From Desulfobacteraceae bacterium (GTDB taxonomy: Bacteria > Desulfobacterota > Desulfobacteria > Desulfobacterales > Desulfobacteraceae), in the NCBI GenBank assembly GCA_016743945.1, contig JADGFI010000025.1, positions 17,768-81,767 of the forward strand: DNA of 64,000 nucleotides, in the 5' to 3' direction. Shown piece by piece: positions 10,153-19,521 of the stretch (position 1 is its first letter; the number at the start of each line of letters is the position of its first letter). Position numbers and translations under genes: made by a program. The notes beneath the pieces were generated by a model. That model searched no databases. It saw only the letters and a program-made list of their open reading frames with translations, and was not told where the DNA came from.

Positions 10153-10263
10153 TTTGAACACCACAATAACCGTGTTCAATTTGCTGCCATTCAGCAGATA
10201 CAGCGCTCCAGAAATGAGGTAAGGGAAAATAGGAAACTATTTGATCTGGAGGATTTTATTTGA
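10153..10263 (+). pseudogene. C-terminal remnant of an antitoxin (5' end missing)
   Basis: Open frame FEHHNNRVQFAAIQQIQRSRNEVRENRKLFDLEDFI* whose TGA stop overlaps the ATG of the downstream RelE-like toxin (TGATG). Confidence 0.5.
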
Positions 10264-10574
10264 TGTGTCGGGTCAGACTGACCCCTACTGCTGCAAAAAT
10301 ATTCAACCGCCTGCACCCTGACATCAAAAAAACAGCTCAAATCAACACTCAAAGAGTATACGACACCCCGCACACGGAAAAAGTGCTACAGGATAAACTG
10401 ATCGACTTCAGGTCTTTAAAGATGAAACTCTACCGTGCAGTATATCAAATTGATGATCGGAACAAAACCATCATTATCTATACCAATGGACACTGCAGGG
10501 ATATCTATTGCTGCATGGACCTTTGGAACCATTCGGAAAAAAATTATTTCGGGGTTGTTCCGCCCTCAATATAG
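10263..10574 (+). CDS. RelE-family toxin-like protein
   Basis: LTPTAAKIFNRLHPDIKK...LIDFRSLKMKLYRAVYQIDDRNKTIIIYTNGHCRDIY is a RelE-type pattern; C-terminus runs 31 bp into the antisense of folE2. Confidence 0.7.
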   Translation: MCRVRLTPTAAKIFNRLHPDIKKTAQINTQRVYDTPHTEKVLQDKLIDFRSLKMKLYRAVYQIDDRNKTIIIYTNGHCRDIYCCMDLWNHSEKNYFGVVPPSI

Positions 10575-11326
10575 GCATAGGCACTGTGGTTATGGATAGA
10601 TTCATAATTTTCCGCACTCACTGAAAACCAGGTAATGTTTTCATCCTCCATCAGGATTTTTGCCACATCCCTTGCAATATCTTCCACAAACTTGGGATTG
10701 TTGTAGGCCTTTTCCGTGACAAATTTTTCATCTTTTCTTTTGAGAACGGAAAAGATATCACAGGAGCCGGAACGTTCAACAATGTCCACAATATTTTCAA
10801 TCCAGATGAGTTTTTTAAACCGGGTGTTCACCAACACCTCGCCCCGCTGGTTGTGGGCACCGCCATCACTGATCTCCTTTGAGCAGGGACAAACCGAGGT
10901 GACAGGAACCGCCACTTTTAACACAATGTCGGTATTGTTATTGGCATCCAAGGAGCCGAATATGGAACAGGTATAGTCCATGAAGCCTCTGGCACCAACG
11001 CAGGGAGACACTTTTTCAATGAAATAGGGAAAGGTAATTTCAATGTGGGAGGATTCAGCTCCGAGATTTTTTTTCATGTCCCCAAGGATCGTTGTTAAAG
11101 ACTCGAGGGAAACCTGGGTTCTGGAGGAATGCAAAATTTCCACAAAACGGCTCATGTGAGTGCCCTTACACTGATGGGGCAGATCCACATACATACAAAT
11201 ATCAGCCACTGTGGACTGAATCCCCTTTGTTTTGTCCATGACCTTTACAGGGTATTTAAGCCCCTTGATACCCACTTTATCAATGGGAATTTTTCTAAAA
11301 TCGGGTTGATTTTGAGTGTCAATCAT
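10544..11326 (-). CDS. folE2: GTP cyclohydrolase FolE2 (type IB)
   Basis: KGTHMSRFVEIL, PVTSVCPCSKEIS and GAHNQRGEV motifs. Confidence 0.92.
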   Translation of the reverse strand: MIDTQNQPDFRKIPIDKVGIKGLKYPVKVMDKTKGIQSTVADICMYVDLPHQCKGTHMSRFVEILHSSRTQVSLESLTTILGDMKKNLGAESSHIEITFPYFIEKVSPCVGARGFMDYTCSIFGSLDANNNTDIVLKVAVPVTSVCPCSKEISDGGAHNQRGEVLVNTRFKKLIWIENIVDIVERSGSCDIFSVLKRKDEKFVTEKAYNNPKFVEDIARDVAKILMEDENITWFSVSAENYESIHNHSAYAYIEGGTTPK

Positions 11327-12053
11327 TTTGAATCTCTAAAAGATAGTCAGATGCAACATTACCCATTGCCCTGAATATATTGCCCTTTATATGATTATTT
11401 TGTTTATACAAATTTTCAAGCATCTGCCGGATTTCCCCTCTTTTTGTCCTGTTTGCACTGGGACAATTATTAATAAAACCCGGTAAACCAATTTTTTTTG
11501 CAAATGCAACGATATCTTTTTTTTCAACATATGCCAACGGCCTGATTATATCAAGGTTGCCGTTGAAAAAAGATTGCCTGGGTTTCATGGTGCCGATCTT
11601 TCCTGCATAGAACATATTGATAAAAAGGGTTTCAATAATATCATCTTTATTATGCCCCAGGGCAATTTTTTTACAGCCAAGTTCTTTTGCAATTTCAAAC
11701 AACCTGTTTCTTCTGAGCCGGGCACATAAAAAACAGGGATTTTCCCTGTTTTCCTTTGAATGTGCCCGAACACCAAAATCTGTGATTTCAACCCGCAGGG
11801 GATAAAAATTTTTCCCCACATAGTCTTCAAGTTCATTGACAAACGAGTCTTTAAACCCCGGGTCCACATGGACAGGAATAATATCAAATTTTACGGGAGC
11901 TCTTTTTTGCAAGGAAAACAAGACCTGTAAAAGCGTCTGACTGTCTTTGCCACCGGAAAGCCCGACAATAATTTTATCTTTATCTGCAATCATGTCCCAG
12001 TCAGAAATGGACTTTCCCACAGCATGGCGTACTCTTTTCTCAACGGGTTTCAA
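11319..12053 (-). CDS. ttcA: TtcA-family tRNA 2-thiolation ATPase
   Basis: PP-loop GLSGGKDSQTLL, CFLCARLRRNRLFEIA, LGHNKDDIIETLF. Confidence 0.8.
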   Translation of the reverse strand: MKPVEKRVRHAVGKSISDWDMIADKDKIIVGLSGGKDSQTLLQVLFSLQKRAPVKFDIIPVHVDPGFKDSFVNELEDYVGKNFYPLRVEITDFGVRAHSKENRENPCFLCARLRRNRLFEIAKELGCKKIALGHNKDDIIETLFINMFYAGKIGTMKPRQSFFNGNLDIIRPLAYVEKKDIVAFAKKIGLPGFINNCPSANRTKRGEIRQMLENLYKQNNHIKGNIFRAMGNVASDYLLEIQND

Positions 12054-12059
12054 CCGCTT

Positions 12060-12284
12060 CTATTGGTTTTCCGGTTCTTCTTTTCGTTTGGCGATAACCC
12101 TTCCTGCTGCAATCTCTCTTAAAACAGTGACAACATCTTCATTGTTTGAGGATTTCACCAGCAGTTCGGCACCCTCCCGGACCTGACGAATCCGTTTGGC
12201 AGCCAGATGAACGAGGGTAAATCTATTATCAACATTTTTTAAACAATCTTCTATGGTTACTCTTGCCAAAATAATTTCCTCCAA
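12060..12284 (-). CDS. rpoZ: RNA polymerase omega subunit
   Basis: ARVTIEDCLKNVDNRFTLVHLAAKRIRQVREG. Confidence 0.92.
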   Translation of the reverse strand: MEEIILARVTIEDCLKNVDNRFTLVHLAAKRIRQVREGAELLVKSSNNEDVVTVLREIAAGRVIAKRKEEPENQ

Positions 12285-12290
12285 ATTTAT

Positions 12291-12758
12291 CTAAAGAATA
12301 TCGATTATCTCATATACTCTTTTTCCGCCCGGGGCTTGTAAAACAGCTTCATCCCCAGGAACTTTTCCAATTAACGCACTGCCAAGGGGAGAGGATACAG
12401 AGATCTTTCCGTTCCGTATATCCGCTTCATCAGCACCGACAATCATATATTCAACTTCTTCTTCAGAATCGAGATTCACAACCAAAACTCTTGTTGCAAA
12501 TCGGACCACATCCTTGCCGACAGTGGCCGGATCAATAACTTTTGCATTACCCAGCTTATAACCGATTTCTCCGATACGGCCTTCAATAAAAGACTGTCTC
12601 TCTTTGGCAGCATGGTATTCTGCATTTTCCGAAAGGTCACCGTGGGCCCTGGCCGTTTCAATGGCTTTTATGTTTTCAGGCCGCTCAACAGTTTTCAACC
12701 GTTCCAAATCTTTTTTTAAGGCCTCAAAGCCTTCTGTTGTTATGGGTATTTGCTCCAA
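12291..12758 (-). CDS. greA: Transcription elongation factor GreA
   Basis: EIPIT-type start, ARAHGDLSENAEYHAAKERQSFIEGRI. Confidence 0.95.
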   Translation of the reverse strand: MEQIPITTEGFEALKKDLERLKTVERPENIKAIETARAHGDLSENAEYHAAKERQSFIEGRIGEIGYKLGNAKVIDPATVGKDVVRFATRVLVVNLDSEEEVEYMIVGADEADIRNGKISVSSPLGSALIGKVPGDEAVLQAPGGKRVYEIIDIL

Positions 12759-12850
12759 AATTACAATTCACTCCGTTTATAAAAATAATTGGGTTATAGA
12801 CAAGATTAGCGATCTGGATAAATCACCAGTCAGACAATACAATAGGCACA

Positions 12851-13594
12851 TTAGAATCCCTTATCTGCCTGGGTTTCTTTGTCATTTTTTGATGGAGAAT
12901 GAAACATAAGTGATAAGACAGGTCCGGAAACGACATAGGTTAAAAAGACAACAAACAATAAAATACAGGGTTCAGTGGCAATGGCCACAAAAATCAGGAT
13001 CAATCCCACCAATTTATTAAATGTCATGCTCTTAAAAAGTGAAACATTTTTAAAACTTTTGTAAGCAAATGTACTGACCATACAAAAGGAAAGGCCAAAC
13101 ATCATTACCAGCAGAGTCACCTTGAAGGGATCAGGATTTAGTTCCAAACGGGAAAAAAACAGGACAGCGGAAACAACCGTTGCCGCTGCCGCAGGAATCG
13201 GCAATCCTTCAAAATCAGGAGAAGAAAAGGTGCTGGTATTAAAACGGGCAAGCCGCAATGCCCCGCAGGTCATGAAAAGAAACCCGGCCAGCCAGCCAGC
13301 CCTTCCCATGGGTTCAAGGCCCCATAGTACCATCAGCAAGGCAGGCGCCATTCCAAAGGTCAAAAGGTCCGCCAGGGAATCATACTCAATCCCGAACTTG
13401 GAGGTTGTGTTGGTGGCACGGGCGATTTTGCCATCAAGAAGGTCAAAAACAGCACCGATCAAAATGGCAATGGCGGCATCTGTAAATCTTGATTGAACCG
13501 AGGACAAAACAGAATAATACCCACAAAAAAGATTCATGGTTGTAAACAAATTGGGAAGAATATAAATACTTTTTTTAAAATTTGTGTTTGTCAT
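12851..13594 (-). CDS. pssA: CDP-diacylglycerol--serine O-phosphatidyltransferase
   Basis: ILPNLFTTMNLFCGYYS; DLLDGKIARATNTTSKFGIEYDSLADLLTFG (CDP-alcohol phosphatidyltransferase motif). Confidence 0.92.
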   Translation of the reverse strand: MTNTNFKKSIYILPNLFTTMNLFCGYYSVLSSVQSRFTDAAIAILIGAVFDLLDGKIARATNTTSKFGIEYDSLADLLTFGMAPALLMVLWGLEPMGRAGWLAGFLFMTCGALRLARFNTSTFSSPDFEGLPIPAAAATVVSAVLFFSRLELNPDPFKVTLLVMMFGLSFCMVSTFAYKSFKNVSLFKSMTFNKLVGLILIFVAIATEPCILLFVVFLTYVVSGPVLSLMFHSPSKNDKETQADKGF

Positions 13595-13612
13595 ATAAGT
13601 ATTGCCCTTCTA

Positions 13613-14275
13613 TCAATTCATAATCCCGATCACAGTGGTGCCAGCCTTTGTTTTATCGCCTATCTTGACACAAACTTCAAAATCCAGGGGCAGGTAAAGA
13701 TCAAGACGGGACCCAAATTGGATCATGCCGTATCGGTCCCCTTTCTTAATTTGCTCACCTACTTGAACGCAATTCACAATTCTTCTGGCGATCAACCCCG
13801 CAATCTGGACAACAACAAATTTTTTATCTGCCCCGGTCTTTACAACCAAGGCATTGCGTTCGTTGTGAATGGAGGCCTTATCAAAAGAGGCATTGATAAA
13901 TTTACCCGGGTTGTATTGAACCCGTTCAATAACACCGTCAAAGGGAATTCTGTTCACATGAACATTAAACACATTCATGAAAATACTCACCTTTTGGCAG
14001 GGTCCAGACATATACTCACAGGTTGAAAGTCGTTCAATAATAATCACACGACCATCGGCCGGAGACGCCAATTCATTTTCATCCTTGGGAATCTCCCGGT
14101 CAGGGTCCCTGAAAAACCAGCAGACAAACAGGGTCACGCCCAGAGAAATGAGACCTGCTACCGTCCACCCAAAATAAAAAAGCATCCCCGTTATGAGGAT
14201 GGTTAAAAAAACGAACTTCAGCCCCGGCATCGCAATGGGCAAAACTGCCCGGGCCGGCCATTTTGATCTGTTCAT
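13613..14275 (-). CDS. psd: Phosphatidylserine decarboxylase proenzyme
   Basis: FFRDPDREIP, ASPADGRV, FMNVFNVHVNRIPFDG, and FGSRLDLYLP near the C-terminus. Confidence 0.9.
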   Translation of the reverse strand: MNRSKWPARAVLPIAMPGLKFVFLTILITGMLFYFGWTVAGLISLGVTLFVCWFFRDPDREIPKDENELASPADGRVIIIERLSTCEYMSGPCQKVSIFMNVFNVHVNRIPFDGVIERVQYNPGKFINASFDKASIHNERNALVVKTGADKKFVVVQIAGLIARRIVNCVQVGEQIKKGDRYGMIQFGSRLDLYLPLDFEVCVKIGDKTKAGTTVIGIMN

Positions 14276-14332
14276 AGGCTTTCTTTCCCAAAACTATATT
14301 CAGAGTATAATATCAAATAACAGGCCATTGTG

Positions 14333-15058
14333 TCAATATGCTTGTTTGAACTCGTTATTTGGACTTTTTTTTGCCCTGGTGTCAAATTGGAGTTCCGCAT
14401 CTGATTTTCTAATGTAACTGGGCGTTAATTTATTTTCAGGGCAATTAAAAAAATGATCATTTAAAAGAGCAGATCTTGCCAGACAAACAGCACTCACATA
14501 ATCCATGGTTTCACAGGAAAACATAGCGTTTTGATGAGTCATACCCATTATCAGCTCTTTATAGGCCTTTGATCCGGATCCGACAAACAAAGCACGTTCC
14601 CCGGCCAACAGGACCGCCTGATCTGGAGAGCAGACAATTTCATCACTTTTGCCCACAAGGGTGCCGCTTTCAAAATGATACACGGCGCAATACACTTCAT
14701 TGCGCCTTGCATCCATCATCACACAAACAGGAACAGATGCAACACAGAACCGATAGGCAATGCCGTCAAGACTTGAAACACCGGCATCGGGCTTGGACAC
14801 GGCATAGGCCAATCCTTTTATGACAGATATCCCGATGCGAAGTCCTGTAAAACTGCCCGGCCCCTTTGCTGCAATAAACCCATCGATTTCCGACAGAACA
14901 CACCCGGCACGACATGCCAACAGATGTTCCACCATGGCCACAAGGCGCTTGGAATGGGTTTGCTTGTCTGCCCAGTATTCTTCGCATACCAAAGCGTTAT
15001 TCTCAAAAACAGCCAGACTGCACCCCTGCTCGGCAGTGCTTAGAGAAAGTATCCGCAA
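14333..15058 (-). CDS. tsaB: tRNA threonylcarbamoyladenosine biosynthesis protein TsaB
   Basis: LRILSLSTAEQGCSLAV, AAKGPGSFTGLRIGISVIKGLAYA. Probable TTG start at 15058 just after the lon stop; the N-terminal extension in the ORF track lies inside lon. Confidence 0.85.
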   Translation of the reverse strand: MRILSLSTAEQGCSLAVFENNALVCEEYWADKQTHSKRLVAMVEHLLACRAGCVLSEIDGFIAAKGPGSFTGLRIGISVIKGLAYAVSKPDAGVSSLDGIAYRFCVASVPVCVMMDARRNEVYCAVYHFESGTLVGKSDEIVCSPDQAVLLAGERALFVGSGSKAYKELIMGMTHQNAMFSCETMDYVSAVCLARSALLNDHFFNCPENKLTPSYIRKSDAELQFDTRAKKSPNNEFKQAY

Positions 15059-15059
15059 G

Positions 15060-17498
15060 CTATACTTCCTTTTCCGGAGCCTTTTTCGGAGCCTTTTTGG
15101 AGGCTTTTTCCGGAGCTTTTTCCGGAGCCTTTTCCAGAGCAATGTCCAGCACTTCTTTCACATCCTTGACACAGGTAAACTTAAGCTTGTTTTTAATGGC
15201 TTTGGGAATATCATAGAGATCCTTGACATTCTTTGCCGGGATAATCACATGCTTGATCCCTGCCCTTAGCGCTCCAAGTGTTTTTTCCTTGAGCCCGCCA
15301 ATGGGCAGCACACGTCCCCTCAGGGAAATCTCTCCTGTCATGGCAACCTTATTGTTCACTTTTCGGTTGGTAAAAGCAGACACCAGAGCCGTTGCCATGG
15401 CAATTCCTGCCGAAGGCCCATCTTTCGGGATGGCGCCGGCCGGAACATGGATATGGATATCAAAGCTCTCAAAGGCATCCTTGTCAATCCCCAGTGCCTC
15501 CTGGTTGGCCTTGGTGTATGTCAGGGCGGCCCGGGCAGATTCCTGCATGACCTCACCGATTTGGCCGGTTACCGATAACTCGCCCTTCCCCGGAAACAAG
15601 GATATCTCAATATAAAGATGTTCTCCCCCAAATTCTGTCCAGGCAAGACCCGTTGCAAGCCCGACCTGGCTCTCTTCTTGATCCAGTTCCGACATATAAT
15701 GGGGCGGACCTAAATACTTGGTCAGGTTCTGTTTGGTCACCGCAAAACGGCCCTTTTTCCCCTCGGCAATCTGCCGGGCAATCTTCCGGCAGATGGTATC
15801 CAACCGCCTCTCCAATCCCCGCAAACCCGCTTCCAGGGTGTACTCGGAAACAATGCAGGCCAAGGCAGAGGAACTGATATGGATGGATCTTCGAATCAAA
15901 CCGTTATCCTTAAGTTTTCTGGGGATAAGATGTCGTGTGGCAATGGTTATTTTTTCCGGATGGGTATATCCGGAGATCCGGATCACCTCCATTCGGTCCA
16001 GCAATGCCGACGGAATGGTATCGGTCATATTGGCGGTTAAAATAAACAATACATTGGAAAGATCAAAGGGCATGTTCAGATAATGATCTGAAAATTCGAA
16101 ATTTTGTTCCGGATCCAAGGCTTCCAGGAGAGCAGAAGAAGGATCCCCCCGAAAGTCACTTCCCAGTTTATCGATTTCATCCAGCATAAATACCGGATTG
16201 TTGGTGCCGCATTGACGCAGCCCCTGGAGAATTCTGCCCGGCATGGCACCGATATAGGTCCTTCTATGTCCCCGAATTTCTGCTTCATCCCGGATTCCCC
16301 CAAGGGAGAGCCGATGAAATTTACGTTTCATGGCCTTGGCAATGGCTTGTCCCAGGGATGTTTTTCCCACACCCGGAGGGCCGACAAAACAAATAATCTG
16401 TCCTTTTTTCTTGGGATTCAACTTTCTGACACTCAAATATTCAAGGATTCTTTCCTTGGCTTTTGTCAGGCCATAGTGATTTTCATCCAGCATTCCCTCG
16501 GACTTTTTAATATCCAGAAAATCTTTTGTGGACCGGCTCCAGGGCAATTCAACAATAGTATCAAGGTAGGTCCTGACAACCGAGGCTTCAGAAGAATCAA
16601 AATGCATTTGCTCCAGCCGTTTTAACTGCTTAAAAGTTTCCTCTTCACACTCCTTGGGCAGCTTGCATTTTTTTATCTTGGTTTTAAATTCTTCAATTTC
16701 AGCAAGCTTATCATCGCTTTCTCCAAGTTCCCGGTGAATGGCCTTGACCTGTTCCCGAAGATAATAATCCCGCTGGCTTTTTGTAATTTCATCTTTCACA
16801 TCTGTCTGGATCTTCGCCTGGACAGTTGAAAGATCAAGCTCTCTTGCCAGTAAATCGTTAACCGTCTTAAGCCGATCCTCTGAGTCTGTTATTTCCAGCA
16901 GCATCTGGGCATCTTCCACCCTAAGGTTTAAATTGGAAGCCACCAGATCTGCCAGTTTTCCAGGAGACTCAATATGTGACAAAAGATCTCCCACATCCCC
17001 GGACAACTCCCCTTTGAGGGCCAGCAGTTTTTCACTACTTTCCTTGACATTTCGCATCAATGCTTCGATTTCAATGTCAATTTCTTTTGGGTCCGTATCC
17101 GTCAGGAGCTCTATATCCACCTTGAAATACCGTTTCTTTTTCACATATTCAAGAATTTTTGCCTTGGCAATTCCCTGAACCAACGCCTTGATTCGCCCAT
17201 CGGGCATTTTAATCATTTTTTGCACACGCCCAATGGTGCCCACATCATAGACATCCTCAGGCCCTGGTTTTTCAACCTCGGAATCTTTTTGTGCGGACAA
17301 AAAGATATAGCGGTCAAAGTCCACACATGCCTCAACCGCTTTTATTGATTTTTCACGTCCGACAAACAAGGGCAGTAGCATATCCGTAAACACAACTACA
17401 TCCCTTACCGGCATCATGGGAAGGGTTTTGGGAATATCATCGATATTACCCTCTTTTTCTATAATCTCAATGAGATCATCAATATCTGCTTCTGCCAT
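15060..17498 (-). CDS. lon: ATP-dependent Lon protease with EKAP-repeat tail
   Basis: LPMMPVRDVVVFTDMLLPL, CFVGPPGVGKTSLGQAIA, PKDGPSAGIAMATAL with catalytic Ser. Confidence 0.96.
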   Translation of the reverse strand: MAEADIDDLIEIIEKEGNIDDIPKTLPMMPVRDVVVFTDMLLPLFVGREKSIKAVEACVDFDRYIFLSAQKDSEVEKPGPEDVYDVGTIGRVQKMIKMPDGRIKALVQGIAKAKILEYVKKKRYFKVDIELLTDTDPKEIDIEIEALMRNVKESSEKLLALKGELSGDVGDLLSHIESPGKLADLVASNLNLRVEDAQMLLEITDSEDRLKTVNDLLARELDLSTVQAKIQTDVKDEITKSQRDYYLREQVKAIHRELGESDDKLAEIEEFKTKIKKCKLPKECEEETFKQLKRLEQMHFDSSEASVVRTYLDTIVELPWSRSTKDFLDIKKSEGMLDENHYGLTKAKERILEYLSVRKLNPKKKGQIICFVGPPGVGKTSLGQAIAKAMKRKFHRLSLGGIRDEAEIRGHRRTYIGAMPGRILQGLRQCGTNNPVFMLDEIDKLGSDFRGDPSSALLEALDPEQNFEFSDHYLNMPFDLSNVLFILTANMTDTIPSALLDRMEVIRISGYTHPEKITIATRHLIPRKLKDNGLIRRSIHISSSALACIVSEYTLEAGLRGLERRLDTICRKIARQIAEGKKGRFAVTKQNLTKYLGPPHYMSELDQEESQVGLATGLAWTEFGGEHLYIEISLFPGKGELSVTGQIGEVMQESARAALTYTKANQEALGIDKDAFESFDIHIHVPAGAIPKDGPSAGIAMATALVSAFTNRKVNNKVAMTGEISLRGRVLPIGGLKEKTLGALRAGIKHVIIPAKNVKDLYDIPKAIKNKLKFTCVKDVKEVLDIALEKAPEKAPEKASKKAPKKAPEKEV

Positions 17499-17716
17499 TT
17501 ATACTCCTTATATTATCACAAATACACTGAATAGAACTTGTCCTAGGATCATCCATAGTTCCATTCAGCGATTAAAATTGCTTTCCGTCATTTATTTACA
17601 GCTGGTTCTACAATAAAACAGAATTTTCTTTTTACAATATCCTTGAAAAAATATTTTTAAAATCAGATACTCTTGAAGATTAAGATCAATCCGCCTAAAC
17701 AAGGAAATTTAAAATA

Positions 17717-18502
17717 ATGAGTGACACCCAGACACTGACCATCATATTATTTATATTTGGTGCCTGCATCGGCAGTTTTCTAAATGTATGCATTTTCAGA
17801 ATTCCTCAAAAAAAATCCATTGCTTTCCCAGGTTCATTTTGCCCCATCTGCAAAGAAAACATCCCTTTTTATTGCAATATCCCCGTTCTGAGCTATCTGT
17901 TTTTACACGGCCGCTGCAAACACTGCAAAAATCCGATATCCATCCGATATCCTCTTGTAGAGACGCTGACGGGGATTTTCCCTGTTTTCCTTTTTTTAAA
18001 ATTCGGCCTAACCCCTCCCCTGTTTTTCTGGTTTGGCTTTATTTGCGTGTTAATCGTCATCTCCTTAATTGATTTTGACCACCAGATTATTCCTGATATC
18101 ATTTCCCTGCCCGGCATCGTTATTTTTTCATCCTCTGCAGTGTTCATCCCGGAAATGTCATTTTCTTCTGTATTAATGGGTATTTTCACCGGTGGCGGCA
18201 TTCTATACGCCATTGCGCTTCTCTATTTCAAACTCAGAAAGACAGAAGGGATGGGAGGCGGGGATATCAAACTTCTGGCCATGATAGGGGCTGCCACCGG
18301 CATAGAAGGGGTGATGTTCACCATTTTCACAGCCTCACTTCTGGGAACTTTTGCCGGAATCTGTATCATACTCGCCACAAAAGAAAATCACCACCAGCTT
18401 AAAATTCCCTTTGGCCCCTATCTATCCGCCGGTGCAATTTTATATATATTTTTTGGAGAAAATCTAATTCAATGGTATTTACGCGCATTGGCCGGCTATT
18501 AA
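17717..18502 (+). CDS. Prepilin peptidase (A24A, PilD/GspO type)
   Basis: GSFLNVCIFRIP, CPICKENIPFYCNIPVLSYLFLHGRCKHCK, GGGDIKLLAMIGA. Confidence 0.92.
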   Translation: MSDTQTLTIILFIFGACIGSFLNVCIFRIPQKKSIAFPGSFCPICKENIPFYCNIPVLSYLFLHGRCKHCKNPISIRYPLVETLTGIFPVFLFLKFGLTPPLFFWFGFICVLIVISLIDFDHQIIPDIISLPGIVIFSSSAVFIPEMSFSSVLMGIFTGGGILYAIALLYFKLRKTEGMGGGDIKLLAMIGAATGIEGVMFTIFTASLLGTFAGICIILATKENHHQLKIPFGPYLSAGAILYIFFGENLIQWYLRALAGY

Positions 18503-18507
18503 CATCA

Positions 18508-18972
18508 TCAGCCGTCGTAACAAACCTCGATAACCATCTTCCCTTTTGTTGTCCGAAAAGGAAGCACCAGGACCTGACCGCCATCCTTAATATGCTCAAT
18601 ATTTTCATCCGCACCCGCACAAACTTTTACAAACTTCACCTTTACTCGTTTATCCATTTCAGCGATTTTAGTGGTAACATGACCTGCAATCATATTGCTG
18701 ATTTCACCAACGGCATCGGTAATTTCTTCATTAATTTCAGTCATATCCTCACCAAACATGGCCGAAACAATACCCAAGATGCATTTTTCCGAAAAACTGA
18801 TAGCAGCAGACCCCTTCAGGTCGCCACTAATTTCTATAATTCCGGAAATATCCCCCTGGGGTCTGCTATCTTTTTTCAAAAAAGGGGGCTCCGGCTTTAC
18901 TTTAACAAATGCCGTGGTGTCAAGAATGTGCAAAGCACCCTCGACAAACGGATTTACAAGTGTTACATCCAT
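18508..18972 (-). CDS. CheX-like chemotaxis protein
   Basis: VNPFVEGALHILDTTA; EEITDAVGEISNMIAGHVTTKIA. Confidence 0.8.
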   Translation of the reverse strand: MDVTLVNPFVEGALHILDTTAFVKVKPEPPFLKKDSRPQGDISGIIEISGDLKGSAAISFSEKCILGIVSAMFGEDMTEINEEITDAVGEISNMIAGHVTTKIAEMDKRVKVKFVKVCAGADENIEHIKDGGQVLVLPFRTTKGKMVIEVCYDG

Positions 18973-19051
18973 AATATTCTCCTATTTTAATCAATTTTAT
19001 GTTTTTTACTAAAAACTGGCAATGAATTTTTTTAAAAATATGAATAAATAC

Positions 19052-19080
19052 TTGACAGGCCCGCCCCAACGACCTAAAGT
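19052..19080 (+). promoter_or_regulatory. Candidate sigma70 promoter of the HU gene
   Basis: TTGACA - 17 bp - TAAAGT about 100 bp upstream of the start codon. Confidence 0.4.
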
Positions 19081-19180
19081 ACGCAAAAGCTGATTTAAAT
19101 TTATTTAACTTTAGGAAATGTTTTTGAAAAGCAAATTTTGTAGTTTGTAATTTCTAAAACCTAAAAAAAGGAGTGATACG

Positions 19181-19450
19181 ATGAACAAAGGCGATTTAAT
19201 CAACAAGGTTTCAGAAGTGCTGAATAGTAAAAAAGACGCTCAAGCTGCTGTTGATTGCACAATCAAAGCGATAACCGATGCTCTTTCCAGCAACGACTCT
19301 GTTACGTTAGTTGGCTTTGGAACATTTAAAACTGCAGAAAGAAAAGCAAGAAAAGGAAGAAACCCTCAGACTGGTAAAGAAATCGATATCCCCGCCAGAA
19401 ATGTTCCGAAATTTGTTCCCGGCAAAGCATTAAAAGACGCCGTAAAGTAA
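19181..19450 (+). CDS. HU-family DNA-binding protein
   Basis: [40 protein letters not shown]. Confidence 0.95.
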   Translation: MNKGDLINKVSEVLNSKKDAQAAVDCTIKAITDALSSNDSVTLVGFGTFKTAERKARKGRNPQTGKEIDIPARNVPKFVPGKALKDAVK

Positions 19451-19470
19451 TCGAAGTCACTTGGTGATAT

Positions 19471-19518
19471 ATTCAGGCAGTATTTGAATCATTAGAATAC
19501 TGCCTGAATCGACTTTTC
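19471..19518 (+). terminator. Intrinsic terminator after the HU gene
   Basis: Perfect 14-bp stem attcaggcagtatt/aatactgcctgaat with 11-nt loop, followed by a short T run. Confidence 0.7.
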
Positions 19519-19521
19519 CCC

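Noticed and set aside
13493-14026. 177-aa plus-strand ORF across pssA/psd
   Set aside because: Antisense to two confident genes.
15059-15142. Arg/Lys-rich N-terminal extension of TsaB
   Set aside because: Second reading frame of the lon 3' repeat; TsaB homology begins at LRILSLST.
16104-16625. 173-aa plus-strand ORF inside lon
   Set aside because: Antisense to Lon; no domain recognised.
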